A stretch of 64,000 bases of DNA from Nemertoderma westbladi (taxonomy: Eukaryota; Xenacoelomorpha; Nemertodermatida; Nemertodermatidae), in the NCBI GenBank assembly GCA_032718475.1, contig JAUCBJ010001254.1, positions 1 through 64,000 of the forward strand, given 5' to 3'. The position numbers were made by a program, and so were the translations under genes. This document shows, in pieces, positions 53,633-64,000 of the stretch. Position 1 is the stretch's first letter. The number at the start of each line of letters is the position of its first letter. The notes beneath the pieces were generated by a model, which had not been told where the DNA came from, did no database searches, and worked only from the letters and a program-made list of their open reading frames with translations.

Positions 53633-56001
53633 GCTTATGTGTACAGTTGAATGTCTACTGCTGTATTACAGTCTGAGCAAGTCTAGTAACTCAGTATTAA
53701 CTGCTAGCCTAGTAATTAATTACCGGTACTGCTACTCAGTGTAGCGTGATATATATAATATATTAGAATACCGGTATGCTTATAGTATATATAACTATTA
53801 TTACAGACTAGGTTTATCACAGAATACCGGTATAATTTTAGCACAAATATATATAAATATATAATAGGCCTATCGGAATACCGGTATACAGCTTACAGTT
53901 TGTAGTATATATAATTCTGGACTAGAATTAATTACAAGTACCGGTATAATTTCAGCCTAAATTTATAGAAATAAAGATAATAGGCCTATCGTAAATACCG
54001 GTATGCAGTTTACACTTATAGTGTATATATATAAGTATAATTACAAACTAGAATTAATTACAAGTACCGGTATAATTTCAGCCGAAATTTATAGAAATAA
54101 AGATAATAGGCCTATCGTAAATACCGGTATATCAATTATTTTAAATAATTGAATTTCTGAATTTTAGGGTTACTTGGTTACTTTACTTACTTTATTACCG
54201 TTATTTGAGCAGTAATCCAACTGATATTGAGACCTAATGGTTGTATGGTAGGCCTACGATTTATAAATCGTTAGATTTGATTTATAATATATATATACCC
54301 GTTTTAATGGGTGTAGTCAATGTTTGAAATAAATGTTATTATTTCTGGGGTAATTACTACACAAAGCGGTACGCTTTCAGTGAAGTGTTACGTATAGGAC
54401 ACTAAAACAAATGATTCTAATTTACCTAAGTTACTTAATACTACAAATTACGTACAATTCGGGTGAGATTACAATCTCTAAATAAACACAAAAATTTACA
54501 AAAACACAAAATACGAATTTTTAGGGTAATTTTACAAGAAGTCTACAAACCAGTCTAACTAAGGGTTAGAATCTGGTTATTACAACGGACAGGGTACTAC
54601 GGTATTTGAAATAATAAGTAGTAGTAAGTACACTGCGTTGTCCAGATAGGAAAATACCACCGCCTGACGACCTATAGCCGTATCGCTATAGGTTCTACGT
54701 TATGTATCACGGAGTGTTCCTACCTAGAAGTTAATAGAGCTAATCGAACGTGCCTATCAACCACTTTACAACACAAATATAATGTCTACACTAATTACTT
54801 CGGAAAGTACTGTACACTAAACCCTAAATTAGGTACGAGTACTTGTACAACATATAATCAGTAGTTAAATATACTTGAACAGTTAAAAGAACCACGGCAT
54901 CTGCTGGAGTGACCGATGCACAAAATCACCAGTCTTTACCTACGCCAAGCAGCCCGTGTAGTACCGGGGTTAATTTAACTATAGCGGTATGTATAACAAA
55001 CACAATTACTGTAGGAACAAACTTGGGGAATGAATGTTGCGAATAATCGCATAAACTCTGAATAATAAATATTACGCTACGCGTACAAACTACTCAAACA
55101 AAATGCAGACCGAACACTGACAGACTACTATCAAGCCTAAACAAACTACGGTATATGCAGACTCCGAAATGATTAGGGAGTATGCGCTCTAACCCAGTAG
55201 TGCGACTTATTCTTTAGTTGGGGGTTTACCTTACAGCGTTCGCTGCCCCTACTTCCTAACCGTACTTAATCAGACAAATGATCTACACACACTGCAGTCC
55301 GTTCAGACCTAATAACAGCCGGACAACTATCCAGCCTACAAATTATCTAAATAAAATTATACGCTACCCGTACAGACTTACACAAACAAAGTACAGACTA
55401 AACGATGGCAGACTACTCTCAAGCCTAAATAAACTACAGGACATGCAGACTCCGAAATGATTAGGGAGTATGCGTTCTAACCCAGTAGTACGACTTATTC
55501 TTTAGTTGGGGGTTTACCTTACAGCATTCGCTGCCCCTACTTCCTAACCGTACTTAATCGGACAGGTGATCTACACACACTGCAATCCGTTCAGACTTAA
55601 CAGCAATCAGACAACAGCTCAGCCTACAAATCGTCTGTACAATCTGATCAGGTTTACACGCCTTCTGTTCAATACTGACCTACAAATAAATAAAACTGAC
55701 AGAAATAGGCCTAAGTAAAATCCCAATAAAAACCAGGCGTCCCCGATTAATTATTAAGACCTACCGGCATATATAATCAAATCGAATAATACTGCTGTAC
55801 TTGTACGGGAAGTACCGGTTAGGACAGTTAGGCCTACCGACCTACTGAAGTACCGGTTCTGGCAGTTGGACCTACGGGCCTACGGCAGTACCGGTTCTGG
55901 CAGTTGGGCCTACTGACCTACAGATGGACCGTTCAGGTTTACCGGTTGACCGGTACTTTCAACTTTATTGCTTACTGCAATAAAGAAGCTATATCCGTTA
56001 T
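53633..56001 (-). other. leader of Y with tandem duplications
   Basis: Inverted counterpart of 39633-41955. Duplicated units of about 295 bp lie at about 55050-55340 and 55345-55640; repeats of about 120 bp with ACCGGTATAATTTCAGCC lie at 53760-54130. Confidence 0.8.
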
Positions 56002-57211
56002 TGTTCGCGCTTTCAGACCTTTGGCAGTTTAACCCGCCAAATTAGGATGTCTTCTAGATAATAAATCACCTTTAGCCTATGACAAGTATTTAATTCACTA
56101 CACTAGTCGAAACCAATCTGTGCGCGATCATTCACCCGTTGGATATACCCGGGAGATTGGGTTCGACGGCTTAATTTTATTGCTATGTAAGCCTAATGTA
56201 TTATTCGACTGACAGTATTATATAATCTCTGACAATATTATTCACTTTCGGGAAATATTAACAGTTCCTTTAGGACGTGGCGCTCTATTTATACAAACAG
56301 AGTTATGACTTAAACTACTCACAACGATATGGCTTAGTTATAATTCACATATATGGCGCATTCTTTAGGAAATGCTTCGTTATCAGTCTCACTCATACAC
56401 AATGCTGCACAATACTGCACACTGATCTGCCGATCTTCACTGATTTTAGTCACATATAAAAGGAACACGGACCGAATCATGTAGGGTCTATCAAATAACA
56501 TTAGATTCACTTCAAACCACTCAACATAGGTCGCAATCATTTATCTGTAACCTTTCTCTCTTACCTTCGGTATATCAAGAATATTGGGTTTTCGGGGTTA
56601 TTTGTCGTTATTCCAAATATAATAATTCATCAACCATATTATGAAGAACTGACAGTAAATAGCAGTATAACAATATAAAGTATGCACAGTGTTACACAGT
56701 ATGCAGTGTATGCAGTACTGCAGTATGCAGTATGCAGTGATCAGACATCAGACATCAGATAACGGATATATGTCCTTATAATTAAGCCTACTAGTGTAGG
56801 ACTAAAAACTGAAAACACGGAGGTGCCAAAAGCCGGTTCTTAGGCTCTGGGCAAAAAATAACACTGAACTACTGAGTTTCTGTATACACCTCTAACACAG
56901 AGACAACAAACGCTCTGATTGGTCAACCTGAACAACGAGAGAACAAATAAACAAAGAAACGTCGACGTGGCAATATCAGCTGCTAGCCGTCGTCATGGTA
57001 GCGACACTGTTTTCAAGAGTATCGAGCTTTTACGTCACGGAATTACGGATTATGTCCTCTAAAGTACAAATACCGAAGAAATAGCTTTTATGTCCGCTAA
57101 AACACCAGTACAGCAAGGACACGGCCTTTTTATGCCTGGTAAACCAACTACAGAGTATTTTACGGGAAAAATAAGGAAAAATAACCGGACAATTCAGCAA
57201 AAGCTTTTACA
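56002..57211 (-). mobile_element. 5' LTR of Y
   Basis: 1210 bp, nearly identical to 45984-47193. Flanked on the right by GCTTA (57212-57216). Confidence 0.93.
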
Positions 57212-58114
57212 GCTTAAGATACCTAGATTCAACACAGACTACCCTGGAGTGCAAATACTCATCGGCCAAAATGCGCATGAGGCGCTTGAGACATTGGAGA
57301 AACGGCCTGCTCAACCGCAACCACTACAACTGGCCCTTCCCGTAGAACTTTCATGGAAAGGTTACCAAAAGAACGGGTATACCAAGTAAGTGAATGGGAA
57401 GCGGAGAGCAGTGAGGTAGACGACCCAACTGAGGGAACACCATACTCCTCAGATAATGACGATATTAACTCCAATGTAGATCAATGGAGACATTGCCCCG
57501 AGACGATTAATCTAGCCGACATCGCTTCCAGAGGAGCAACTCCTCAAGAACTGACAGATACTCCAGACTGGTTAGGTGGACCCTACTTCCTAAGTAAAGA
57601 AGATGAATGGCCTCCCCATCTTACCACGGCTGAGATTAGACAAGCCAAGGGAGCGGAGAAAGTCAAACCTAAAACCCGGACGAGTAAATCAAGGTTATTT
57701 AAACCCGTGATAGATCTGTCTGTACTACACATTGCCAGGGACGACGCTGTGGATCTAAACTCCCCCACCGCGAACCGATCTGTTGTGGAGATCAGAGAGA
57801 GAGACTGGAGATCTGGAACACCAGATGTCTCGCCGGGACTCTCACCTCTCCTGCCGGGAGCGATGGACCACTATAGATCCTGGAATCGGCTTTGTAAGGC
57901 CGTCGTGTATTTGAAGCGATGTTTTTATCGTCACTATTCCAGGACGAAAAGGAAACCTGGAATTGTATTCGAAACACAACAACTCAATCGCCCAGTTGGT
58001 CGTTTATGTTTACTGGAAAGAGACCGAGAACTGTCCGGAAACTATGGAAGGCAAGATACTCTTCCCACGACCACCTTCCTAATCCAACAAACATCTAGGG
58101 ACTCCCCAGCGTAA
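57212..58114 (+). pseudogene. gag-protease of Z, second part, with RNase H tail
   Basis: Resumes the Z frame after Y (KIPRF, DYPGVQILIGQNAHEALETLEKRPAQPQ). It lacks about 30 bp present in Y after QPLQ and so changes phase. It continues QVSEWEA, DPTEGTP, VDQWRHCP and DIASRGATPQELTD, the same protease-to-RNase H junction as Y. It ends with NRLCKAVVYLKRC and a Lys/Arg-rich segment (HYSRTKRKPG), stop 58114. No integrase motifs (HHCC, DDE) are present. Confidence 0.85.
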
Positions 58115-59747
58115 CAGCGTCTGGAGTGGGTGTGTGACTATATTTTATATTTGTTTTTATTATTTTATATTTATGTATGTATTATTATGTAATTTTATTA
58201 TAATCGTTTTCTTTAATTTTATTTAGTAGAAGGTTATTTTAGCTATTATTTAGTAGATTAGTGCCATATATATTCGCGTTTATTACTTAATTACTTATAT
58301 ATTATATATTTAGTGCGACGGCGAGAAATAATTATTTTTCTCTTTCCTTACTGTCCGTATTATATTATAAATACGTGACTACAGTAAGATGAAATATCCG
58401 TACTTATTAAAGTACAATAAAGCTCCTACTATATTCAAGTATTATTGGTAAGTAGAGTATTAGGAATGCAAAATTCAGATCCTCGTGTCTCGGCTAAACC
58501 AAGCTCTGGGTAGACCTTGGAAACGACTTGCCTCTTCTCACTGACATTGCTTCTTGCGATATTGCTCTCATACCGTATATTAAATAATACATATAGTAGC
58601 GTGATGTCCTTTTAACAGTAGCGTAAAACGCAAAATAAATCTGTTAAACCCTTTGACCATCTGTAATTCTAGTCGATTAAGATATCGCGGCACCCACCGA
58701 TATACTTAAAAGACAAAATTCTAGAATCAGTGGTTAACGTCCCCAGACAAGTTCTGGAATAAACTGGTGCCCATCCTAAATATTCACTATTAATATTTAT
58801 AAAATCTGTCAAATTTTAGATCCTTTAAAATTCTAGTCTATTAAGATATCGTAGCACTTACCGATATTCTTAAAAAGACCAATTTCCTAGAATCAAGGAT
58901 CCTAGTCCCCAGACATGTTCTGGAATAAAATTGTGTCTATTTAATATTAAATAATAAAATTTATGGGAATAAATTTAAATTCATATTTTAATGAATTTGA
59001 TAAATTGTCATTTTTATACAATTTATAACATTCCCGAAATTCCATAAATTAATAGATCATGGGAGCGGAGATTCACCCTATTAAGTGTATTAGTGTGCGA
59101 GAATCTCCAATATATAGTCAATAGCCAATAAAATTCATAAAATCATGTATAAAGGGGATATTGACAATTAAAGAATTACTATTAAATAGCATCCCAGATC
59201 TGTATGCATGAGAATTACCCTAATTCTACTGCTAGCTTTCCATAATGTCACCATGGCAACAACCACGCTAGAATTAGAAGTGAGTTAAAAGAACAATAGA
59301 AAGCTTGCCCCATTGAATAGCATAGGGAGTAAATAGCACACTGCTAGTATCCAAGGATACATAATAATAACGTGGCATTCTGGAAGGCACTGACTAACGG
59401 ACAAATGGCCCGAATGTGTACGGTTTGTGACAGTTGTGTGGAATTTGTGCGTTTATAGGTGAATGTTACTACTAAAGTGTGTTTACAGTAGCGAGTCGCA
59501 ATTGTGAAAGTAGCCCTAACTCTCCAGTAAGAACCTGAAGTAAATCTAAGCCTATGGGACGGACGGTGGAGTGACTCGCGCTGGTTGTTGTGGTCGTTGT
59601 GCAGCTACTACGTTGGCGATAGGCACATCGGCGAAAGTACACCAGCGCTGAGGATCTTGCGCTGTCCGGGGGCCGAGAGGGGTAGGCAGTGACACCCGCT
59701 AGCCTAATTATAACTAATTATAATATTGATAAACTCATATAGCAGCT
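58115..59747 (+). other. non-coding spacer of Z before X
   Basis: AT-rich with an imperfect internal duplication (58660-58790 and 58830-58945, sharing GATATCG(C/T)(G/A)GCAC and CCCCAGACA(A/T)GTTCTGGAATAAA). No ORF. Confidence 0.6.
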
Positions 59748-60194
59748 ATGACTGAGTTGATAGAAGATGATCTTGGTATCAGGGAGAAATATACTCTACC
59801 GTTGCAAGCGTTTGTTGATAGCTTGATACGCAGCGACGCTAGTCCAACTACTATGGAGGACGATGGTCGTTATATCGAACCGCCGATGTCCCAGGAGCAA
59901 CTTACGCGTGAATTGGACTATCGAAAATTCACTGCTCGCTATACGCATCGTAATGGTACGCATATGGACTTCTTAAATACTGGTCATCCTATCGATTTAC
60001 ACGATACGGACGATGTCGACACCGAAAGGGAAATGGTACTATTTAAATATCCTACCCAGCGGAGTCGGAACAATAAACTGAAAATCGAATGCGAAAATTC
60101 TATTCGAAATCGACTCGAAAGAGAAGACGTTAAAGAACCGGATAAACGCGGTAACTCCAACGTATATTTGGAATTCTTGAGAGAAACATTGTAA
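59748..60194 (+). CDS. X1: unknown protein between pol position and 3' LTR
   Basis: 148 residues from ATG 59748 (MTELIEDDLGIREKY). It is acidic in the first half (EDDGRYIEPPMSQEQLTREL) and charged in the second (RNRLEREDVKEPDK). No signal peptide or membrane segment is visible, so it is not a classical Env. The first 95 residues are conserved in Y with mostly conservative changes. Some LTR retrotransposons carry an additional ORF at this position. I recognise no domain. A subgenomic spliced RNA would be needed for its translation. Confidence 0.6.
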   Translation: MTELIEDDLGIREKYTLPLQAFVDSLIRSDASPTTMEDDGRYIEPPMSQEQLTRELDYRKFTARYTHRNGTHMDFLNTGHPIDLHDTDDVDTEREMVLFKYPTQRSRNNKLKIECENSIRNRLEREDVKEPDKRGNSNVYLEFLRETL

Positions 60195-60253
60195 AACCGA
60201 ATAAATATCACCCACGTTTCCCCTACAAGACGTGCGTCTTTGGTATTATTGCG

Positions 60254-61298
60254 ATGAGTGCCCAAGACCCAACCAACGAGCGGAAAGACGTGAACATCCG
60301 TAGAGACGTTGCTTTAAACACGGTTTTACTCGCTATATTTACGGGAGTTTCGAGCGAAACTTGTTCGATGTATCACCTACGCTCATTCGATTCAAACGAT
60401 CCTTAAATAAACCTATGATCAGAGTTCCGGAATACTTGGTCAGGCCTCCTCATTCCCTAGTTAGACTTCAGACTCTTGATCCTAATAGTATCACGGATCC
60501 TCCCAAACTGTACTCACTGTTCAAAGATCTAGTGTTACCCGAACAGTTAGTCGGTGGCACTCCGGTTGTGGGCTCCCTAAATATTCGCCCATCTTACCTA
60601 GCCGGATTGGGACACGGACATCTAATATCGCCATTCAATCGTATTATCGTCCTGGTTTAACCCGATACAACCTGTCACCGAGGCAGAGGAGAGAGTTGTA
60701 CGAAACGCGTTGGACACTATTCTTCAAAAGATCGGAAAAGGAACCTACAATTGTTTAGAGAAATGTAAATTGCAGCAACAAGTCCAAGCGGTAAACGAAT
60801 TAGCTTTATCTCAGTTCGATCAGGAAATCCAGAATCTCTAAGAAGATATCGAACCTGGATGGCTCTACTTTCTGCAAGAGTTTGGATAAATGTTTTCAAC
60901 GACAAGCGGAGGAAAATCAGCTCGAGGAGAAGCATATCGATCCCGATAGAGCCCGAGAACGCAAGTTGGAAAGAATCATCAAACCGAGGAAATTTCTCAC
61001 TATACACAGTCCACCTACCGCTATCGTTCAGACGACCCGTCAGGGACCAGTAAGAGCTGCTGTCTCAAAACACGCTCTCAAGGTTGTTCGACCTCGTTCC
61101 ACTGAGGTTGATACCGATCAACCGGGTACCTCGACCGGCGGATACACCGACCGTAACCCTAAACCTTCTGATGCAATTGTATTGCACCCTTCACCCAAGG
61201 GTTATAGCTCTCCTAGTAAAGTGGCTCGCCCCAAAGAGAAAAGGACTCTTGCTAGCCTCAAAAAACTGCGTAAACGCCGTCCGCGCAAGAAAAACTAA
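60254..61298 (+). pseudogene. X2: second unknown ORF, frame-broken, basic C-terminus
   Basis: Three consecutive open segments in different phases. The first is 60254-60406 (MSAQDPTNERK). The second is about 60361-60660 (DVSPTLIRFKRSLNKP, IRVPEYLVRPPHSLV, YSLFKDLVLPEQL). The third is 60882-61298, ending in the strongly basic KKLRKRRPRKKN. Y retains the same order with further stops. The protein would have been about 330-370 residues. No family is recognised. The basic tail suggests RNA, DNA or nuclear targeting. Confidence 0.5.
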
Positions 61299-61376
61299 CT
61301 GTTTAGAGTATTTTTATATTTTAGAAACTGGGATTTTTTATATTTTATAGAATTAAATCCCATTTTCTGGGAGCGG

Positions 61377-62548
61377 TGTAAAGGCTTTTGCGGATCTAGC
61401 TAGTTATTTTCCCCACAAAGTACTCTGTAGGTGTTTTAACGGACATAAAAAGCCGTTTCCTTACTGTACCGGTGTTTTAGTGGACATAAAAAGCCATTTC
61501 TTCTGTATGTGTACTTTAGCGGACATAACTAGCGATTTTATGTCGCAATAAGCCAATAATCCTCTTGATACAGTGTAGTTACGATAACGACATCTATCAG
61601 CTGATATGTACACGTGTAATTTTTCCCTTGTTCTTTGTTCGGTCGACCAATCAGAGCGATTTTCTTTGTGTTGGACAGTGCATATATAAACTCACGCAAT
61701 TCAGTCAGTATGTATCTTTCTAAGCCCAGAACACCGGCTTAGGATTCTTCTGTACTTCTGTGGAAGTTTCAGACTTTAGCCAAACATTAGAACGGCTTTG
61801 ATCATAGAAACGTATAACTGTTATCCTGCCATACCTGGCATACCAGACTCACCTAACCTTTCACCGCATTATTTTACTGCTATTTGCTGTCGATTATTAA
61901 TTGTTAGAAGTTGATTGATATGTTGTTATATTTGGAGAATATCGATGAATAATCATAAAACCCCAATCTTCTTGATATATTGAAGGTTAGAGAGACCAGT
62001 TACATATAGCAATTGCGACTTACATTAAAGTGGTTTTGGAGTGAATCTAATGCTATTTAATAGGCCCTACATGTGTCAGTTGCTATTCTCCTTATGTATG
62101 ATCAAATTCAGTGAAGGTCGGCAGATCAGTGTGCAGCAGTGTGAGGTAGTGTGCATGAGTGTGACAGGTAACAAAGCATTTCCTAAAGAATGCGCCTTAT
62201 ACGTAAATCATTAGCCATCCTGTTGTGCTTAGTGTAAGTCATAACTCTGTTTACATACTTAGAGCGCCACGTCCTAAAGGAACTGTTGATATTTCCCGAA
62301 AGTGAATAATATTTGTCAGAGATTATATATTAACGATCAATCGAATAATACAGTAGGCCTACACCGCAATAAGGTCAGAGCTTCCGAATCCAGTCTCCCG
62401 GGTATATCCAGCGGGTGAATGGTCGCGCATAGGCTGGCTTCGGCTAATGTAGTGTATCCAATACTCGTCATAGGCTAAAGTCGATTTATAACCTAGAAGA
62501 CACCTAAATTTGGCAGGTTAAACTGCTAAAGGTCTGAAAGCGCGAACA
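61377..62548 (+). mobile_element. 3' LTR of Z
   Basis: 1172 bp, TGTAAAGGCTTTTGCGG to GCGCGAACA. The target copy GGTTG follows at 62549-62553. Confidence 0.92.
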
Positions 62549-62766
62549 GGTTGGCTGGAGACCTCGGTCCTCGACTCACGTTCCTCTTCACCTCGTGCTC
62601 GTCCATTTTCATCCTCTCCAACCAAACCGCCATTCTTCAGCGAATCCGGTGTGGCGGGCCGGTAACACCTTATCGCCGCCTCCCGAATCGTTGCGTCTCT
62701 GTCACTGGGAGTGCGCTGCAGACTTCTTCCCTTCTCCGAACCCTGGGACGTTGTTGGTTAGCTCAT
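62549..62766 (-). pseudogene. V-family gag N-terminus, right of Z (relic W)
   Basis: ATG 62766 is followed by an early stop (third codon TAA). The frame then reads TPSDRDATIREAAIRCYRPATPDS, matching V1 (DEDQTIREAATK*YRPTTPEP). It gives the ancestral Cys codon at the position where V1 has TGA. It continues in phase into 38455 once Z and one GGTTG are set aside. Confidence 0.8.
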
Positions 62767-62828
62767 TGTTGTTGGCATGATCTAAACTTGTTGTGGGTGT
62801 TAGTCACAATCTCGAAGTCGGTTTAAAC

Positions 62829-63456
62829 TGTGACGGGATCCGAGTTGGCGAGGGATCCCGCCCGGTGTGTGTTTCGTGGTTAATACGCGTCGCCGCATCC
62901 GCTAATGTGGTTCTCACTAAAGGCTTGGTGCTGAAAGGCCGAAGGCCAGTATAATAAAGTTCTGAGTTTTAGGGTAAACCCAATTATTGTTGTTAATAAT
63001 CTCAGAAGTATGAGTACCGATAATATAGCACAATCAGTATTGCACAATAATAGCAGTTACAACGACGGTTTAAACCGTTTAGCTTCCACCCTGAATAATA
63101 GCCAACTGAACCATAATTAACACTGGGTAACATATTTAGTTATATGGACATTACATGGGAGGTTACACACATTGCTTACTGTAATACCTACCAGTAAATG
63201 CGCGCTAATTGATGGTGTACCGCCCCGCTATTGGTTGGTTTACCTCCCCTAGCCACTCCCTGTCTTTCCTGGCCCTATGTCGGCTTCCCCTTGAGATGTG
63301 CTGGCATCTCTCTCTCTCTAGCTGGCAATGTATATTGCCTCGTTCCCTCTAGTATGCAATATTGCGTTGGGCAATATTGCATATCTAATCGTGATTCGTA
63401 AATCACGACTTTCCCCATTCTCCGCTGGGTGGTGCAGCGGATTGGATCCGCTAACA
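62829..63456 (-). mobile_element. 5' LTR of relic W
   Basis: 628 bp. On the minus strand it runs from TGTTAGCGGATCCAATCCGC to GGGATCCCGTCACA, with V-family limits. The gag ATG lies 62 bp downstream. No target duplication is seen against the left end at 37761. Confidence 0.8.
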
Positions 63457-63489
63457 CCAAATCCAGGTGCTATATTTAAGGATTCAGCA

Positions 63490-64000
63490 ATCAGCAGCCA
63501 ACCAAATCTATCTACAAACAAAAATTAATCATATCCCCAAACTAACAAGATTAAGAATAAAAACCAAAACTGCACCACTATCAACACCAATATTAATATC
63601 ATTACTTTCAATAGTCGGGGTTTATTAAATAATTATGAACTCATACAAGATCTTCTCAGGAAGATGTCCTTATGTCCTTATGGTGCAAGAGCACTGGCTG
63701 GATGGACAGGAAGCAATCAAGATATTTGGAGGACTACTAGATTGTATAATTTTATACCACCTCTATAGACCCTGATTCCTAACTTTTTGGACAATCAACT
63801 ACTGGATTTATAAGAGCTGGTGTTGCAATTTTCATCCGCAGAAATATAGTTGAGGAAGTTGAACAAGTGATAAGTGGGGATAATTTCTAACACGTTTAAA
63901 ATCCCTTCAGCAGCTCAATGGGAATGCAATTCCTTTTATAGTAGTAGACTGTGTCAGAATTGTCCGGGTCGGAATTGTCCAGCTCGGAATTGTCCGGGTC
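63490..64000 (+). pseudogene. LINE endonuclease N-terminus, decayed
   Basis: INIITFNSRGLLNNYELIQDLL followed, after a frame slip, by VQEHWLDG matches the first two conserved blocks of LINE APE endonucleases (N-x-RGL and QE-x-W). Stops follow. It runs off the right edge. Confidence 0.65.

Larger units (their letters stand above)
45984..57211 (-). mobile_element. BEL-like non-autonomous element Y, nested in Z
   Basis: 11.2 kb, minus strand. Two 1210-bp LTRs differ at about two positions (CACCC(A/G)TTGG and ACAAA(G/T)AAACAAAG). TSD is GCTTA. It carries one intact 1142-residue ORF and a decayed X region. It belongs to the same family as Z, in opposite orientation. Confidence 0.93.
38456..62548 (+). 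mobile_element. BEL-like non-autonomous element Z (interrupted by Y)
   Basis: LTRs at 38456-39632 and 61377-62548, TSD GGTTG at both ends. The interior is split by Y at 45984-57211, leaving about 12.9 kb of Z. Order: leader, gag-protease remnant, short RNase H-like tail, spacer, X ORFs, LTR. Frame damage in gag and about 1 percent LTR divergence show it is older than Y. Confidence 0.9.

Noticed and set aside
59748-60194. X1 as a retroviral envelope protein
   Set aside because: No signal peptide, no membrane anchor, no cleavage site and few Cys; position alone is not enough.

Overview
The window looks like transposon-dense DNA from an invertebrate animal, probably marine. Support for this is: nested BEL/Pao-type LTR retrotransposons, several LINE fragments, MITEs, tRNA-derived SINE heads, many minisatellites, and frequent TAGGCCTA and ACCGGTA words. 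There are no bacterial operons. I cannot name the species or phylum. The only host-gene candidates are one short spliced exon (7370-7486) and one unrecognised 390-residue reading frame (35406-36571).

Left part, 1-16562. An LTR element of a family I call V runs off the left edge: 5' LTR at 3132-3672 and a long, low-complexity gag-like frame at 1-3051, both on the minus strand. Next come a LINE reverse-transcriptase fragment (about 4258-5590), AT-rich DNA, a small MITE (8426-8605), a decayed BEL gag (8600-10013) and a second LINE fragment (about 10605-11978). That LINE is cut inside RT motif A by a second V-family LTR (11979-12549). To the right of this LTR lies the most unusual gene of the window: two overlapping minus-strand frames (13292-15837) that together carry an RNase D/EXD1-like 3'-5' exonuclease fold followed by three zinc knuckles. 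A GGGAAAA slippery heptamer lies in the overlap.

Centre, 16563-36925. A structurally complete, young BEL/Pao retrotransposon (16563-28759, minus) has 866-bp LTRs, a 5-bp target duplication GTACC, and gag-protease and RT-RNase H-integrase frames. It has inserted into a minisatellite built on the palindrome GGTACTACGTACC. Beyond the other half of the minisatellite is another gag-like coiled-coil protein (29100-30743). That gag and the exonuclease ORF may once have belonged to one element. Further right are a 39-bp minisatellite, two TIR elements, the orphan frame, and SINE heads.

Right part, 37761-64000, is a three-level nest. A V-family relic W (minus; 37761-38455 and 62549-63456) was hit by element Z (plus, 38456-62548, TSD GGTTG). 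Z was in turn hit by its own relative Y (minus, 45984-57211, TSD GCTTA). Z and Y share LTRs of about 1.2 kb, a 2.3-kb leader with internal duplications, a gag-protease reading frame, and extra ORFs of unknown function (X) before the 3' LTR. Both lack RT and integrase at the same junction. Y is young and intact as a 1142-residue fused frame; Z is older and broken. They therefore look like a propagating non-autonomous BEL derivative that carries its own extra gene. The window ends in a decayed LINE endonuclease.
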